NCBI GenBank assembly: GCA_963573385.1
Contig: CAUYLG010062992.1
Location: 1 to 64,000, forward strand
Length of the DNA: 64,000 nt
Source: Cacajao melanocephalus
Lineage: Eukaryota; Chordata; Mammalia; Primates; Pitheciidae
Reading direction: 5' to 3'
Shown here in pieces: positions 12,044 through 25,367 of the stretch. Position 1 is the first letter of the stretch. Each line of letters begins with the position of its first letter. Position numbers and translations under genes: made by a program. The notes under the pieces are model-generated. The model worked only from the letters and a program-made list of their open reading frames with translations, was not told where the DNA came from and searched no databases.

Positions 12044-12976
12044 CTGAATACAAAGCAACAGAGCGGCCTTTGTTTTCCACAAGGGAGGCCAAGGTGGGGG
12101 TAGGGTCAGAGATTAAGGCCCCTCATTTGTCCCCAGCCTTGAGGCCCGGTGTTTAGATGCGTCACACTCCCTGACCTCCACCCCATGTAAATTCCAGCAT
12201 TTCTTCAGTTCCTGTCCTCGTCAAGGCTCTTCCACAAAGTTCCCCTCATCTCTCTTCCCCAAGCCTCTTTCCCCACAGTCACTGCTTCCTCCTCTGAAAT
12301 CCGGTAGTAATGGTGGCTATTTCCCCAGCCCAAATTCAGAACCAGCGAGACAGGGAGCAGTGTATTCATGGAGTCAGCTTTGAAGGATGAGGTGGATCCA
12401 TCAAGCAAAGACCATCTCACCCAACCTGAAATGCCCTGGTCCCACACAAGGGCTCTTAGACACATTTATACATGGGGATGCATTACACATTACACAAAAT
12501 GTATTCATTCATACATATATATATACATAATGTATGTATCTGCCTGCCTATCCTCTTCCCCCTCCATCTGCCTAATAAAATCAGCTTTCAGATCTGTAAT
12601 TCACAATAGAGAAATAAATGACAAGTAGAAGCTTAAAGTTACAGCCCTTTCCAGATACATTTGCATTTTAGCAGAATCCAAAGATGATGTGGTAAAGTTT
12701 GAATGTCAGGCATTAGCCAGACAGTAAGAACACCTCTGTCCTGGCAACCCCAAAATTACTGAAAGTCAACTAGCCAACAAGCTTCACCTGCTTCTGGGTT
12801 ACCTCTCCCCACTGCGATAACGTCCTTCAGAAATACAAACTAAGTTTTAATATGAGCTCAAGCAAAACACAACTGAGAAAGTAATAAGAGGAAAATCCCA
12901 GAAGACGTCCTCCTAAGCAGGACAGGTTCTGGTTTTGTTGGGTGTGTGTGATCTGCTCTTAAAGGTTATCTCTACC
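12044..12976 (-). other. GUCY2GP: intron segment, no recognised feature
   Basis: Single-copy intron sequence before the Alu at 12977. There is a short TA/TG-rich tract near 12505-12545 and nothing else I recognise. Confidence 0.6.
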
Positions 12977-13279
<303 letters not shown>

Positions 13280-13923
13280 TTATCTATACCATCCTTTCTT
13301 TCGTCCTTGAACAAAGGCATCATTTGTGGGGAACACTGGGAGATAAACGTTGAAGATGCATCACTGAGATACATGACCATCTGACCACACTGTCCCCCCA
13401 GCCTTGCTGTCCCCAGGTCCACAGACAGAGGCAGGGCCCTGGGATTGTGGTCAGAGCTGGTGCACCTATGGCTACTCACAGGTATTTATGAGCACAGGCA
13501 CACGGTGCTGTCCCTGGAGTCATGATCTGACCCCATCTAAAGAGTCAGAATACACAGAAAGCAGTCGCCATCACCACCACCACCCAGCAGTCCTGAACAG
13601 CCAGATCACTACTGTTTTTTTCTGTTTTCCCCATCAAAAATGGTTTTCACTCTAGGTGACCATGTCCTTCTAGCTCCCAGAGTGTCATTAGATAGGTAAC
13701 TGTTGATGTTCCCCTTTTAGCCACAAGTCTGATCATCTAAAATTGGGAGTCTTTCTTCACTCTGAATTGCTAAGGATCGGGACAACAAAGTGAGACCCAC
13801 ACAAGATCCAAGGACAACCTTTGGGGGAGAGTAAACAAGAGCATTTGAAGGAAATAAATATATTCAGGAAAGACAGGAAGGAATTAGCCAGTGGAAGGTC
13901 AGTGACTCTTTTTAAAAAGTGTT

Positions 13924-14249
<326 letters not shown>

Positions 14250-14251
14250 GT

Positions 14252-14549
14252 GGCTAGGCGTGGTGGCTCACACCTGTAATCCCAGCACTTTGGGAGTCTG
14301 AGGAGGGCAGATCACCTGAGGTCAGGAGTTCAAGACCAGCCCGGCCAACATGGTGAAACCCTGTCTCTACTAAAAATACAAAAATCAGCCAGGCGTGGTG
14401 GTGGGCGCCTGTAATCCCTACTACTTGGGAGGCTGAGGCAGGAGAAGTGCTTGAATACAGGAGGCGGAAGTTGCAGTCAGCTGAGATCGAGCCACTGCAC
14501 TCCAGCCTGGGCAACAAAGAGCAAAACTCCATCTCAAAAAAAAAAAAAT
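14252..14549 (+). mobile_element. Alu SINE (tandem with previous)
   Basis: Second Alu in the same orientation, starting in the poly-A tail of the first. Confidence 0.95.
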
Positions 14550-14807
14550 TGCTTACTGTGAGGTAAAATAATGGAAGGAAACAGAGGAAACCGGTGGTTT
14601 TTGACAAGCACATACATCTCTGACTAATCAAGACCTCTTCCAAGAAAGCAAAAGGAAATAAAATATTGAGTTTCTGCCGTGAAGTGACATATGCTGAAAC
14701 AGAGCTTCCTCCTGGCTGATGTCTGGGGTCAGTTCCATCCTCCGTCATGCCCCAGAGACAGTTGGCAAGGAGCACTGTGACCTCACAGCCAGGATGAGGA
14801 GTCTCAC

Positions 14808-14991
14808 TTTATAAGTTGTGATGATGTGATCAAATAAGCTGTACAGATCACTGAGGAGCTTGCTGACTTGGAAGGGGGAGCTGAGAGAACACAGCTTTGT
14901 GAATCCAACAATGTCAGAGAAAAACACTGTCACAGACTCAAAATGTTCTGGTTCCACGGGCCTGCCAGCTAGGAGTTGTTCTCCAATGAAG
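14808..14991 (-). pseudogene. GUCY2GP: GUCY2GP cyclase-domain exon (first metal-binding motif)
   Basis: Acceptor ctctggtttcag, donor GTGAGA. It encodes [20 protein letters not shown], then [15 protein letters not shown], and ends FDHIITTYK; 61 codons, open. F-S-D-I-V-G-F-T is the signature with the first metal-binding aspartate. Receptor cyclases have a residue pair D-V before the final Y-K and an extra residue before that. Here three codons appear missing, consistent with an in-frame 9-bp deletion. Phases fit both neighbours (AG|C serine; phase 0 out). Confidence 0.96.
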
Positions 14992-15830
14992 CTGAAACCA
15001 GAGAAAGGATCATTTTTGAATGGGATCTTATTTGTCTCATCTCCTAAAGACTCCTGCGAAGTTGTCCTCATTGGTCCTTTTGCTTCAACGGCTAAACTTT
15101 TGGTTAACAGCATTCATTATCTAGAGGAATTCTTTTAACATCCACTTCTCCACTTGCATTCTCTCTAAAGAGATATTTTAATGGATGGGTATAGATTGCA
15201 GGGGAGTTAGGGGAGAGGGTCACATAATGCCTTTACAAAAAGGATTTTCTTTATGTATATTGATTATAGAGTTAGCGTATAAAGACTGTGCAATTGTGGA
15301 AGCCAATAGAATCATTCACCAATCCACAAATCAATTTTATTTCAGTCAACCAATCTCATTAAAAATCCCTACCCCCGCTTCTGTGCAAGAAGTGCAGAGG
15401 AATTTTAACAGCAAATACTTCTGCCAAGTGTTGAGAGAGTGAACATGTAGCAACAGAACCAAAAATGGAGCCATATTTGAATGTGAAGCCACAGGTATAT
15501 ACTGTGCAGAGATTTTGAATCTACAAATACCGGGGAGGTAGCAAGTAGTCGGACTTGTGAAACGAGGGCGCCATCTAGTGGCTACTCTCCTGTTGCTGCA
15601 TCCACCATCTTCCACGTAAAAGACCAACTGCAGTCTCTACTCCCATGGATTCAGGTGACTTTGCTTCTATCTCCCTTTACAGGTGTACCAAACTGCACAA
15701 AAAATGCTGGACCCCTTTTAGAAGAACCTGACATCCTCTTAGAAAAGTAATCATGGAAATAATCCCCCTTTGTGGGGCTGCTTAGATGGTAATGCTACAG
15801 CTTCATCAACGCCCCAGTGCTTCCAAATAC
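14992..15830 (-). other. GUCY2GP: intron, single-copy
   Basis: No Alu. The only point of note is the 19-mer at 15455-15473 that reappears inside the Alu at 14060-14078. Confidence 0.6.
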
Positions 15831-15971
15831 CTGGGCACCATCGTGGACAGAAGCTTCTCCACCTTCCTCTTCTCTGCGGTCAGCTGGCTGGTCCTCTCTT
15901 GCACCACGTCCTCCAGATGATTGGCATACATTTCCAGCTTGCTCATCATACTGGCCAGTATGCTCACATGG
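15831..15971 (-). pseudogene. GUCY2GP: GUCY2GP dimerisation-linker exon
   Basis: Acceptor acttttaaag-like tract ending AAAG, donor GTATTT. It encodes [20 protein letters not shown] then [20 protein letters not shown] and LSTMVP, 46 codons, open. The heptad-like pattern and L-E-x-x-V-x-E-R-T core form the coiled-coil linker between the kinase-homology and cyclase domains that holds the dimer. It begins by completing a glycine codon (GG|C) from the exon ending at 18619. Confidence 0.96.
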
Positions 15972-16164
15972 CTTTAAAAGAAACCAGACATTCATGTTTT
16001 CTCCCAAGACCGTTAGGGCCTCAGTGGAACAGAGCTTCCAACTACACATTCCAGGAAAATATCTCTTGCTTTTAAGGTGTCCTAGTTAAGGGTTGCCAAT
16101 GGACATTGGGGAAGTGACGAAGTGACGATGGCAATACAGCCACGTGACAGGACAGAGCCTGCCT

Positions 16165-16265
16165 TTCACCAGCCCTCTGAGCCTAAGCTGCCTCCTTCAT
16201 TTCTCTGAGCCTCGCTTTACTCATTTGGAAAATGAAGATAATCATACGTACCTCATAACATTGAG
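16165..16265 (+). mobile_element. MIR SINE fragment
   Basis: 'tctctgagcctcgctttac' followed by 'aaaatgaagataatcat' and a 'cctcataacattgagg' block, the central MIR core. Confidence 0.55.
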
Positions 16266-16433
16266 GTCCATATTTTCTAAGTAAAAAGTCAGGATGTATC
16301 TTAAGCTTACTTAAGATGTACTATTAGGTCAATTACCTTGATTTAATCATTCCACACAGTATACATATGCTGAAACATCACACGGTATGACATAAATATA
16401 AACAATGGTTCACTTGTTAGTTTTATTTTTTAA

Positions 16434-16706
<273 letters not shown>

Positions 16707-16787
16707 TAAAATAATTAAAAAAAATTTTTAAATGTCTGAGTTGGGAAATGCAGAACACAGGGCTATTATGTTAAGAATGCATAGCTA

Positions 16788-17112
<325 letters not shown>

Positions 17113-17153
17113 GGAATGCATGGCTGAAGGTCCAAATTAAGAGTAGACATCTG

Positions 17154-17495
<342 letters not shown>

Positions 17496-17907
17496 TCAAG
17501 CTACCTCTGACATGGTCATGTCTTCCTACATTCATGCACCAAAAAATGATACAATTATCCTGGTGTATAGGAAGCTACTATTGAGAAAGTTGTTGGAGAG
17601 GCTTGTGTAACTGAAGTTACACCTACTAGGAGTGGTGAGTAATTTGTATTGCATAGTCCAGTCCAAATTGATTAGTCTAACCCTTGGAATGCTGATTTGA
17701 AAAAGATTCTAAAGCCATGTCAAAACTCCCTGGAAACAAGGGCGTTAATCGATTAGTGATGCCTGAGATGGACAAAGAAGGCAGTAGAGTTATTAGTATT
17801 TGATCCATTTTTGTAGCATTTATGAAATAAAGGGAGAATTTCTTACTCCACTGTAACCAACATGTAGTACAGTGCTTTGTGTATGGTAAGCACTGAGTGA
17901 GTGTATG

Positions 17908-18190
17908 AGGAAGGAAAGAAGAAAGGAAGGAAGGAAGGAAGGAAGGAAGGAAGGAAGGAAGGAAGGAAAGAAGGTAGGCAGGCAGGGAGGGAGAAAGGGA
18001 GGGATGGAGGAAGGGAACGAGTTAGGGAGGGAGGGAGGAAGGGAGGAAGGGAAGAAGGGAAGGAGGAAAGGAGGGAGGAAGGAAAGGAGGAAAGGAGGGA
18101 GGGAGGAAGGCAGGGAGGCAGGGATGGAGGGACGGAGGGAGGGAAGGAGGGAGGGAGGGAGGCAGGCAGGGATGGAGGGAGAGAATGAGT
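17908..18190. repeat. (GGAA)n/(GGGA)n purine tract
   Basis: A strand-biased purine run of about 280 bases. It contains 11 uninterrupted GGAA units (17925-17968) and then degenerate GGGA/GGAA with several clusters of three-G runs one base apart, for example 18026-18045 and 18137-18170. All long reading frames here are artefacts of the repeat. Confidence 0.97.
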
Positions 18191-18217
18191 CGCACAGAAC
18201 CAATCATGGCCATATAG

Positions 18218-18557
18218 TTTTTTTTTCTTTTGTTTTTCAGAAACAGGGGCTTGTTCTGTCATCCAGGTTGGAGTGCAGTGGCACAATCATAGCTCACTGC
18301 AGCCTTGACCTCTGGGGCTTAAGCAATTCTCAGCCCCCTAAGGAACTAAAACTACAGGCGTGAAACTAAAACTACCACCACACCTGGAAAATATTTTATT
18401 TTATTTTGTTTTATTTTATTTTATTTTATTTTATTTTTTGTAGATACAGAATCTCATCATGTTGTCCAGGCTGGTCTTGAACTCCTGGCCTCAAGGGATC
18501 CTCCTGCCTTAGCCTCCTAAACTACCAGGATTACATGCATGACCCATCCTACCTGGC
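18218..18557 (-). mobile_element. Alu SINE (old, J-like)
   Basis: Diverged minus-strand Alu with 'agctcactgcagccttgacc', typical of old Alu. An internal (TTTTA)n expansion lies at about 18392-18438. Confidence 0.9.
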
Positions 18558-18618
18558 AGCTCTAAAGTCCTCATGGTTAACTGAGTGAGAACAAACGCTT
18601 GTTGCACATCTAACTCAC

Positions 18619-18793
18619 CCTCTGGGACTGGTCTCTCATAACTTTTTCTTGATGGAAGAGAAACTGGGTCTTTTCTCCGGAGATTCATCTCAACATACCT
18701 TCACCATGACCATGATCTTTTCATTGCCCTTCTCCTCAGGCAGGGAAGGTCACAGTGGGACTGCTGCGGGCTCTTTGATTCAGTTGATGATTT
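18619..18793 (-). pseudogene. GUCY2GP: GUCY2GP kinase-homology C-terminal exon, four stops
   Basis: Acceptor attgcatttag-like tract ending TTTCAG, donor GTGAGT. The frame reads IIN*IKEPAAVPL*PSLPEE, KGNEKIMVMVKVC*DESPEK, then RPSFSSIKKKL*ETSPR. This matches the last part of the kinase-homology region, including the family motif C-W-x-E-x-P-E-x-R-P-x-F. The TGA codons are at 18782, 18752, 18692 and 18638 (first base, reading down). The third replaces the tryptophan of C-W; the others fall where related proteins have arginine or cysteine. Length (57 codons) and phases are otherwise as expected. A GTATGT inside the exon (18698-18693) resembles a donor but is coding (V-C). Confidence 0.93.
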
Positions 18794-19252
18794 CTGAAAT
18801 TCATATTGCATTTAGACAGCCAAACATCAAAGCCGTGTGCCACATACTACACTTCACTTTCAATAGTAATTGTGCTCTTAGGTTTGTAAACCAAGTTTTT
18901 AAATAAATAGAACAGATTAGAATTCCAAAGAAATCTGGATATTTTAATAAGAATATCCTGAATCTGCCTGGAAAATGAAGAATTCTAATGTAAAACATCT
19001 GAACACCCTCCTAATTAATCTGCTTTCAAATCAAGATTTTTAAAATAGAACTGTGCTTGAGGTGAAGCATATCTCTACATGATTTCAGGAATGTATAAGC
19101 ACTTCGTGTTGGAAACCCCCAAAGCACGCTTCGTGCAATTTTGTTAAATTTTCCATCATATGCTGCAGAAATGCTATTTTAACAAATAATGAATGTTACC
19201 ATCATGTCCTCCTCTCTGTCCAATTTTGCAAACCTAATTTTTCCCACTTCTT

Positions 19253-19289
19253 CGTTGGGATTACAGGTGTCAGCCACCATGCCCAGCCT
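19253..19289 (-). mobile_element. Alu 5'-end fragment
   Basis: Only 'gggattacaggtgtcagcc' and 'accatgcccagcc' are present, the first 35 bases of an Alu on the minus strand. Confidence 0.75.
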
Positions 19290-19850
19290 AACTCCTCACT
19301 CATAAGTATGGGCTTCACACTTATGAGATTTCCCTCCCTAGAATACATACGGAAGGGGGAAATCAGGAGTAACTTTGTGGTAGAGAAACTGACAAACACT
19401 TCCCCAGCCGAGTGATCAAGGTCAACATCAACAGCAATAATCAATAAAAAGGAACAATTTTTCTGTGCCGTCATCGTTCAAAATGCATATACTCCAAACC
19501 ATGAGAAAAGAAAAACAAATCAGACAAATTCCACATGAAAGAACTTCTACAAAATATCTGACAACTACTCTTCAAAAGTGTTAAGGTCATCAAAAATAAA
19601 GTCTGAGAAATTTTCCCAGAGAAGCTTAAGGAGACATGACGATGAATGTGGTACCCTGGATGGGGTTCATACACAGAAAAAACATTAGGCAAGAACTAGG
19701 AAATCTGAATAATGTATGACTGTTAGTTTAATATAATAAAACATACAGGTTACAAAACTGTGCGTGAAATGTCATCTTATTTAAGTGTATATGTTTAATG
19801 CCTAAAAGTATTCTGAAAGTATGTGCATTAAAAAGTCTTCAAGGAGCCAG

Positions 19851-20407
<557 letters not shown>

Positions 20408-20479
20408 TTAGTCATGTTAGCACTGTTGCTCATTTGCTTTGGCTGGGGAGCTTGCTGAAATAGATTTCTGGACCAATTT

Positions 20480-20580
20480 CTCCACAGTTTCCAATGAAGC
20501 AGGTCTGGAGTGGGGGCTGAAAATGTGCATTTCTGATGACCTTCCAGGTGTTGCTGATGCTGCTGGTCTAAAGACCACAA
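20480..20580 (-). mobile_element. MER20 (hAT) fragment
   Basis: Reverse complement of the MER20 5' half: 'gcaggtctggagtgggggc' and 'ttgctgatgctgctggtc'. Confidence 0.65.
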
Positions 20581-20589
20581 GGACCAAGG

Positions 20590-20772
20590 CCGGGCTTCTC
20601 AAACTGTGGGTTTATCAGCATCACCTGGGAGGGTGACGGAAATGCACATTCTCAGGCCTCATCCCAGACCTACTGAGTCAGAAACCCCAAGAGTAGAACC
20701 CAACAATTTTTGTGTTTTAACAACTGCCTCTCGGTGATTCTAATGCCCACCAAAGTTTGAGAACCATTGGTC
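20590..20772 (+). mobile_element. MER20 (hAT)
   Basis: Near full-length: 'cttctcaaactgtgg', 'cagcatcacctgggagg', 'agacctactgagtcagaaa' and a closing 'agtttgagaaccattgg' complementary to the start, as expected of terminal inverted repeats. Confidence 0.8.
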
Positions 20773-21975
20773 TTGCGTGCCCAGAGAATCCATAGCTACT
20801 CAGTTCCCAGTACCAGCTCTGTTTGTAGGAAAGTGTCAGGAGTTAATTGAAGAAGGGTGTTTGCCCATAAATTAGGTATACACTGTATTCTTCCTGGTTG
20901 CCGTCCTGCAGATACACAGTCCCATATACCCAGCTCTCTGTTCATTTTGTGAGCTCAACAATGAGGGGGAAATACACTGATTGTCCATAGTGTCTTCCCC
21001 TACAGATCCTGATTGGCAAAAACGAGGCAGTGATGGGCTGAGGGACTGTCAGTGGGCTGGGCTCAGTCCGGGAATATTTGTGTATTTGCTTGATGCCAAA
21101 GTCAGACGCACTCAGATTTCAAGTTACCCTTTTTGGATTAATCTCACCTCTGCTTTATTTAGCCAGAAATTAAAACTGGAATCTGGTCTAAAAGCAATTG
21201 CATATCCTTACAATAGGCTCCTGACTCAAAAAGTCTCCAGGTAATAACAGATAATGATCTAAAGATGAGGCTTCAGATATGCCACTGAAGAGAGGCTGGA
21301 AATGGTAGGCAAGGCAAGAAACAAAATCAAGAGCGAAAGTGGGCTGAGTTTACTTAGAAACTCACACTCATGTGCCTGCACACACACACTGGTATCCTCT
21401 CTCCAAGCAGCCTGAGCTGCTACATGTTACAATCACCCCGGGAGCTTTGAAACCCTGACACTGAGGCAGCACCCCAAACCAATGGTATCAGAATCTCAGG
21501 CTGAGATCCAAGCATCCGCCGTAAAGAGACAACCCAGCAAAAACAAATAAGCCAGAAAATATCCTTTGTAAGTGGACAACTTAACAGCATTTACCACCAA
21601 GCTTGTGGTCACTGTTATGGCCCCCTAGGAAACTAATCCAGAAAGCCACAGAGTTTACACGGTTTCAAGGCCTTCAGTGGTCTTGTAGGCCATGAGGAGG
21701 ACTTAGTTTTCACTCCTCAGCTGAGAAGCCAGGGGAGGATTCTGATTGAGAAGTGACATAATCTGCCTTCTCTTCTAATAGGGTCCCTCTGGCTGCTGTA
21801 ATACAATAAGTTATATAATTTGGGGTCCCTGGATTTTTTTGGTAACCAAAATGCAATTCAATTGTCTAATTTTAAAAAGACTATGATTTTTTATTTTTCT
21901 TTAATTTTTTTTTTCTGAATCTGCTTGCTAGGGAAAAAGCATGAATTTTCAATAAAAAAAATAATGGAATAAATT

Positions 21976-22020
21976 GTAAATTAATAAAACAATTTTAAAA
22001 ATCAGCATTTCAAAGCTAGT
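21976..22020 (+). repeat. 45-bp local duplication, likely source
   Basis: Shares aattaataaaacaatt and cagcatttcaaagctagt with 22886-22930 in the same order. It lies 40 bases beyond the donor of the 22061-22215 exon. Confidence 0.75.
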
Positions 22021-22060
22021 CCACACGACCAAAACCTCCCAAGCAGGCTTCCCGCTTTAC

Positions 22061-22215
22061 TATCTGGTGCCTCATGGAGGTCATCAAAGGGCCCGTGGTC
22101 CTAGGGGTGGATCAGCTCCCTCATCAGAATGGCAAAGCTGTAAATATCTCCTGTGGAGTACCTGCCCAGGGCACCTCTGGGAGCTGCAGCCGCTCTGGGG
22201 CCGTCCAGTAGAGCT
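22061..22215 (-). pseudogene. GUCY2GP: GUCY2GP kinase-homology exon, frameshift and stop
   Basis: Acceptor attgctttgcag, donor GTAAAG. It starts ELYWTAPERLQLPEVPWAG, matching the family motif L-Y/L-W-T-A-P-E. After T-P-Q one G is missing (about 22150-22151). The expected sequence then continues one frame over as GDIYSFAILMRELIHP*, with TAG at 22103-22101 where rodents have glutamine as I recall, then DHGPFDDLHEAPD. With the base restored the length would be 156, and both phases fit the neighbouring exons. Confidence 0.94.
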
Positions 22216-22540
22216 CTGCAAAGCAATAGGATGTCCACACGGAGTGAGGGTGCTGTCAGGGAAAACTGGAAAAGCCACTCCTTCATCCTTGGGGACACAG
22301 GAGAAAGGAAGGCATCCAGCCCCAAGCCATCAGTGGTGTCTGATTTGAAGAGCAAATAGGGGTCCATGTGTGTGAATATGGAGAAAATTAGCAGAAAGGA
22401 CATGCACTAACATGTTACGGGTGGTTTACTCGAGACTGTAAAATTACAGCTGGTTTTCATGTTCATGTTCCTCCTCTGTATTACCTTTATTTTTAAAAAC
22501 AACTGTGGTATGACTCATAGAACATAAAATTAACCATTTC

Positions 22541-23115
<575 letters not shown>

Positions 23116-23236
23116 GTGAAGTTTATAGACTTATGTCATTTTTGGTCACAATCATTAAAAGAAAATATAGATAGTAGAGGATGCGGAAGGGGAACTAAGA
23201 CAGCTGCTAGCAGGTCTTCAAAATTTCTCCCCTTGG

Positions 23237-23500
23237 CCGGGTGAGGTGGCTCACCCCTGTAATCCCAACACTTTGGGAAGCCAAGGAGAGTAAATCACTT
23301 GAGGTCAGGAGTTCAAGACCAGCCTGGCCAACATGACGAAACCCTGTCTCTATTAAAATTACAAAAATTAGTCAGGCATGGTGGTGCGTGCCTTTAATCC
23401 CAGCTACATCAGGCAGAGGTCGCAACGAGCCAAGATTGCACCACTGCACTCCAGCCTGGGCAACAGAGTGAGACTCTGTCTCAAAATTAATTAATAAAAA
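23237..23500 (+). mobile_element. Alu SINE with internal deletion
   Basis: The right arm lacks about 35 bases ('cagctacatcaggcagagg'). Confidence 0.93.
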
Positions 23501-23518
23501 CAAAATTTCTCCCCCCCC

Positions 23519-23783
23519 CTTTTTTTTTTTCCTGAGACAGGGTCTCTAAAGGCTGGAGTGCAGTGGCACAATTCACAGCTCACTGCAGCCTCGACCTCCC
23601 AGGCTCAAGTGGTCCTCCCACCTCAGCCTCACATGCCATCACACCAGCTAATTTTTTTTTACGTATAGATGGGGGTGGTCTGACTATGTTGCCTAGGCTG
23701 ATCTCAAATGGACTGAAGCGATCCTCTTACCTTGGCCTCCCAAAGTGCTGGGATTTCAGGCACAAGCCAGCACTCCCATCCCC
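23519..23783 (-). mobile_element. Alu SINE (old)
   Basis: Minus-strand J-like Alu. With the preceding plus-strand Alu it forms an inverted pair separated by about 18 bases. Confidence 0.9.
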
Positions 23784-24019
23784 CTTGTCTTTCTATGAGA
23801 CATCATCCTATTGTATGTTACAGAAACCTCCCAAATTGACACAAAAAAGCTGCTGGTGACATGCTGCTCCAGCAAAAAGGGGATTGGGGCTGAGAATGTT
23901 GGGCTCAAGAGAGCCCAGGATGCATGCAGAGGTAAGAATCCAAAGCAGTCAATTAACTGGACAGGTAGGAAGAGTCATCAAACCCCACTTGGCTCATATG
24001 GAAGGAAAATCGGCCTTGA

Positions 24020-24135
24020 GGCAGTGGTTTTGTCTTCAGATGCACAGCAGAATCACTTGGGAGCATTTAAAAACCAATGCAGATGCCAAGACCCCACCTT
24101 CAGATTTGCTGATTCAGTTGAGAGTTGGTCGGGGG
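24020..24135 (+). mobile_element. hAT MER-type fragment
   Basis: 'cagcagaatcacttgggagc', 'accccaccttcagatttgc' and 'tgattcagttgag' follow the order of MER20-like elements. Confidence 0.45.
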
Positions 24136-24533
24136 TGGTGGGACCAGGCACCTAAAAGACAGAGAACTCTGGAACTGGATTATCTCTAAAATGTCTGGTA
24201 GGCCTATGTTCTAAGCTGAGAACACAGGATGAATGTGAGAAGGAACAAAGAAAACTAAAGACTGGGGCAATAGTTGCTCCAGGGGGCCTAGCCGAGCTAG
24301 GACAAGAACAAGTCTCCAAACTCAGAAATCACCCCACAAACTCAAGCCATCTTGCAGAGACTTCTTTTTTTCTCATTTTCCTCAGGTGAACAGAACAGCC
24401 ATATATCATCAGCTCCAGAGGAAGGCCCACCTGTGGATACCTGTACAGATAAGCAGCAGGAAGCAAAGATGGAGCAAGGAACCTCTAACTCTGCTGCCAA
24501 GAGCTAGTGGGTGCAAGATCACCCAAAGATTAC

Positions 24534-24702
24534 CTGAGTGGTTGGTCATTGTGTCATCGTATGTTCTGTGTGTCCGGCCATACTTGAGTTCCCACAGCCC
24601 AAATCCCGACAGTTTCACCTGCAGCCGACCATCCCCCAGGCAGTTGGAAGGTTTCCGGTTGCCATGGGAACCCAGGGGGCTCCTGTGGAGGAACAGCATG
24701 CC
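24534..24702 (-). pseudogene. GUCY2GP: GUCY2GP kinase-homology exon (HGN-KPSNC)
   Basis: Acceptor acccttgtag, donor GTAATC. It encodes GMLFLHRSPLGSHGNRKPSN, then CLGDGRLQVKLSGFGLWEL and KYGRTHRTYDDTMTNHS, 56 codons plus one base, open. The segment corresponds to the catalytic loop of protein kinases. The H-G-N-x-K-P/S-S-N pattern without the catalytic aspartate is typical of receptor-cyclase pseudokinase domains. Family members read N-L-K; here it is N-R-K. Confidence 0.96.
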
Positions 24703-24775
24703 CTACAAGGGTGATAATGAGCAAATGAGGCAGAGCAGGTGCTGAGGACACTGCTAGAATGAACTGAGGCAGAGA

Positions 24776-24951
24776 GACAGGTGGACAGAAACACAGACAG
24801 AGAGGCCTGGGGCAGAGGATGTGCCCGTCTTTGTGTTCATTTGTTCAGGAGCCACCAGCATAGCCCCTTGTCCCTGGAGTCCAGCTGGGGCAGGGACACC
24901 CAAAATGGGGAAAACCATTTCCAGCTCCTTAGCGTGAAGCCAAGAAGACCA
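24776..24951 (+). repeat. 176-bp source of an inverted duplication
   Basis: Its reverse complement is found at 25438-25612 with roughly 88-90 percent identity by eye. It lies 75 bases upstream (in gene sense) of the exon at 24534-24702. Confidence 0.92.
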
Positions 24952-25367
24952 GGCCAGCTTAAAATAAATACGTCCTAGTGATCAGGCTAGAAGGAGTAAA
25001 CCTGGAATGTTAAATCATTCCCAAGAAGTCAGGACCAGAGCTGGGATATAAACCCAAGTGGGATTGGCTTGGAAGCCCCGCTTCTTCTAAACCTCTAGAT
25101 TTTCCTCTTTCCCGTGCCCTGGGTGATGGGAGAGGAAAAGCAGAAGAGGGAAGAAGGAATGCCAAAGCACATACTCCCCCAGCACAATTAACCGCAGTGT
25201 GTAATTACAGTTGCACAATCTAGCTGAGAAGGGTAGTGAAGTTCTGTGTGGGAGTAGCTATGAAGAGGTCCGAGGAGGAATTAGGTAGGGGGAACATCCT
25301 GAATAGAAGAGTGCACCCAGGGACAGAGTCTTCAGCCTCTTGGGCACCAGTGATGTAAGAGTTAGAA

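Noticed and set aside
17843..18363. Several 90-150-codon frames on both strands
   Set aside because: They translate the GGAA/GGGA repeat and have only two to four residue types.
18693..18698. GTATGT as the donor of the exon starting at 18793
   Set aside because: The bases are coding (V-C of the C-W-x-E-x-P-E motif). The frame continues to a better donor at 18618, which gives the correct phase for the next exon.
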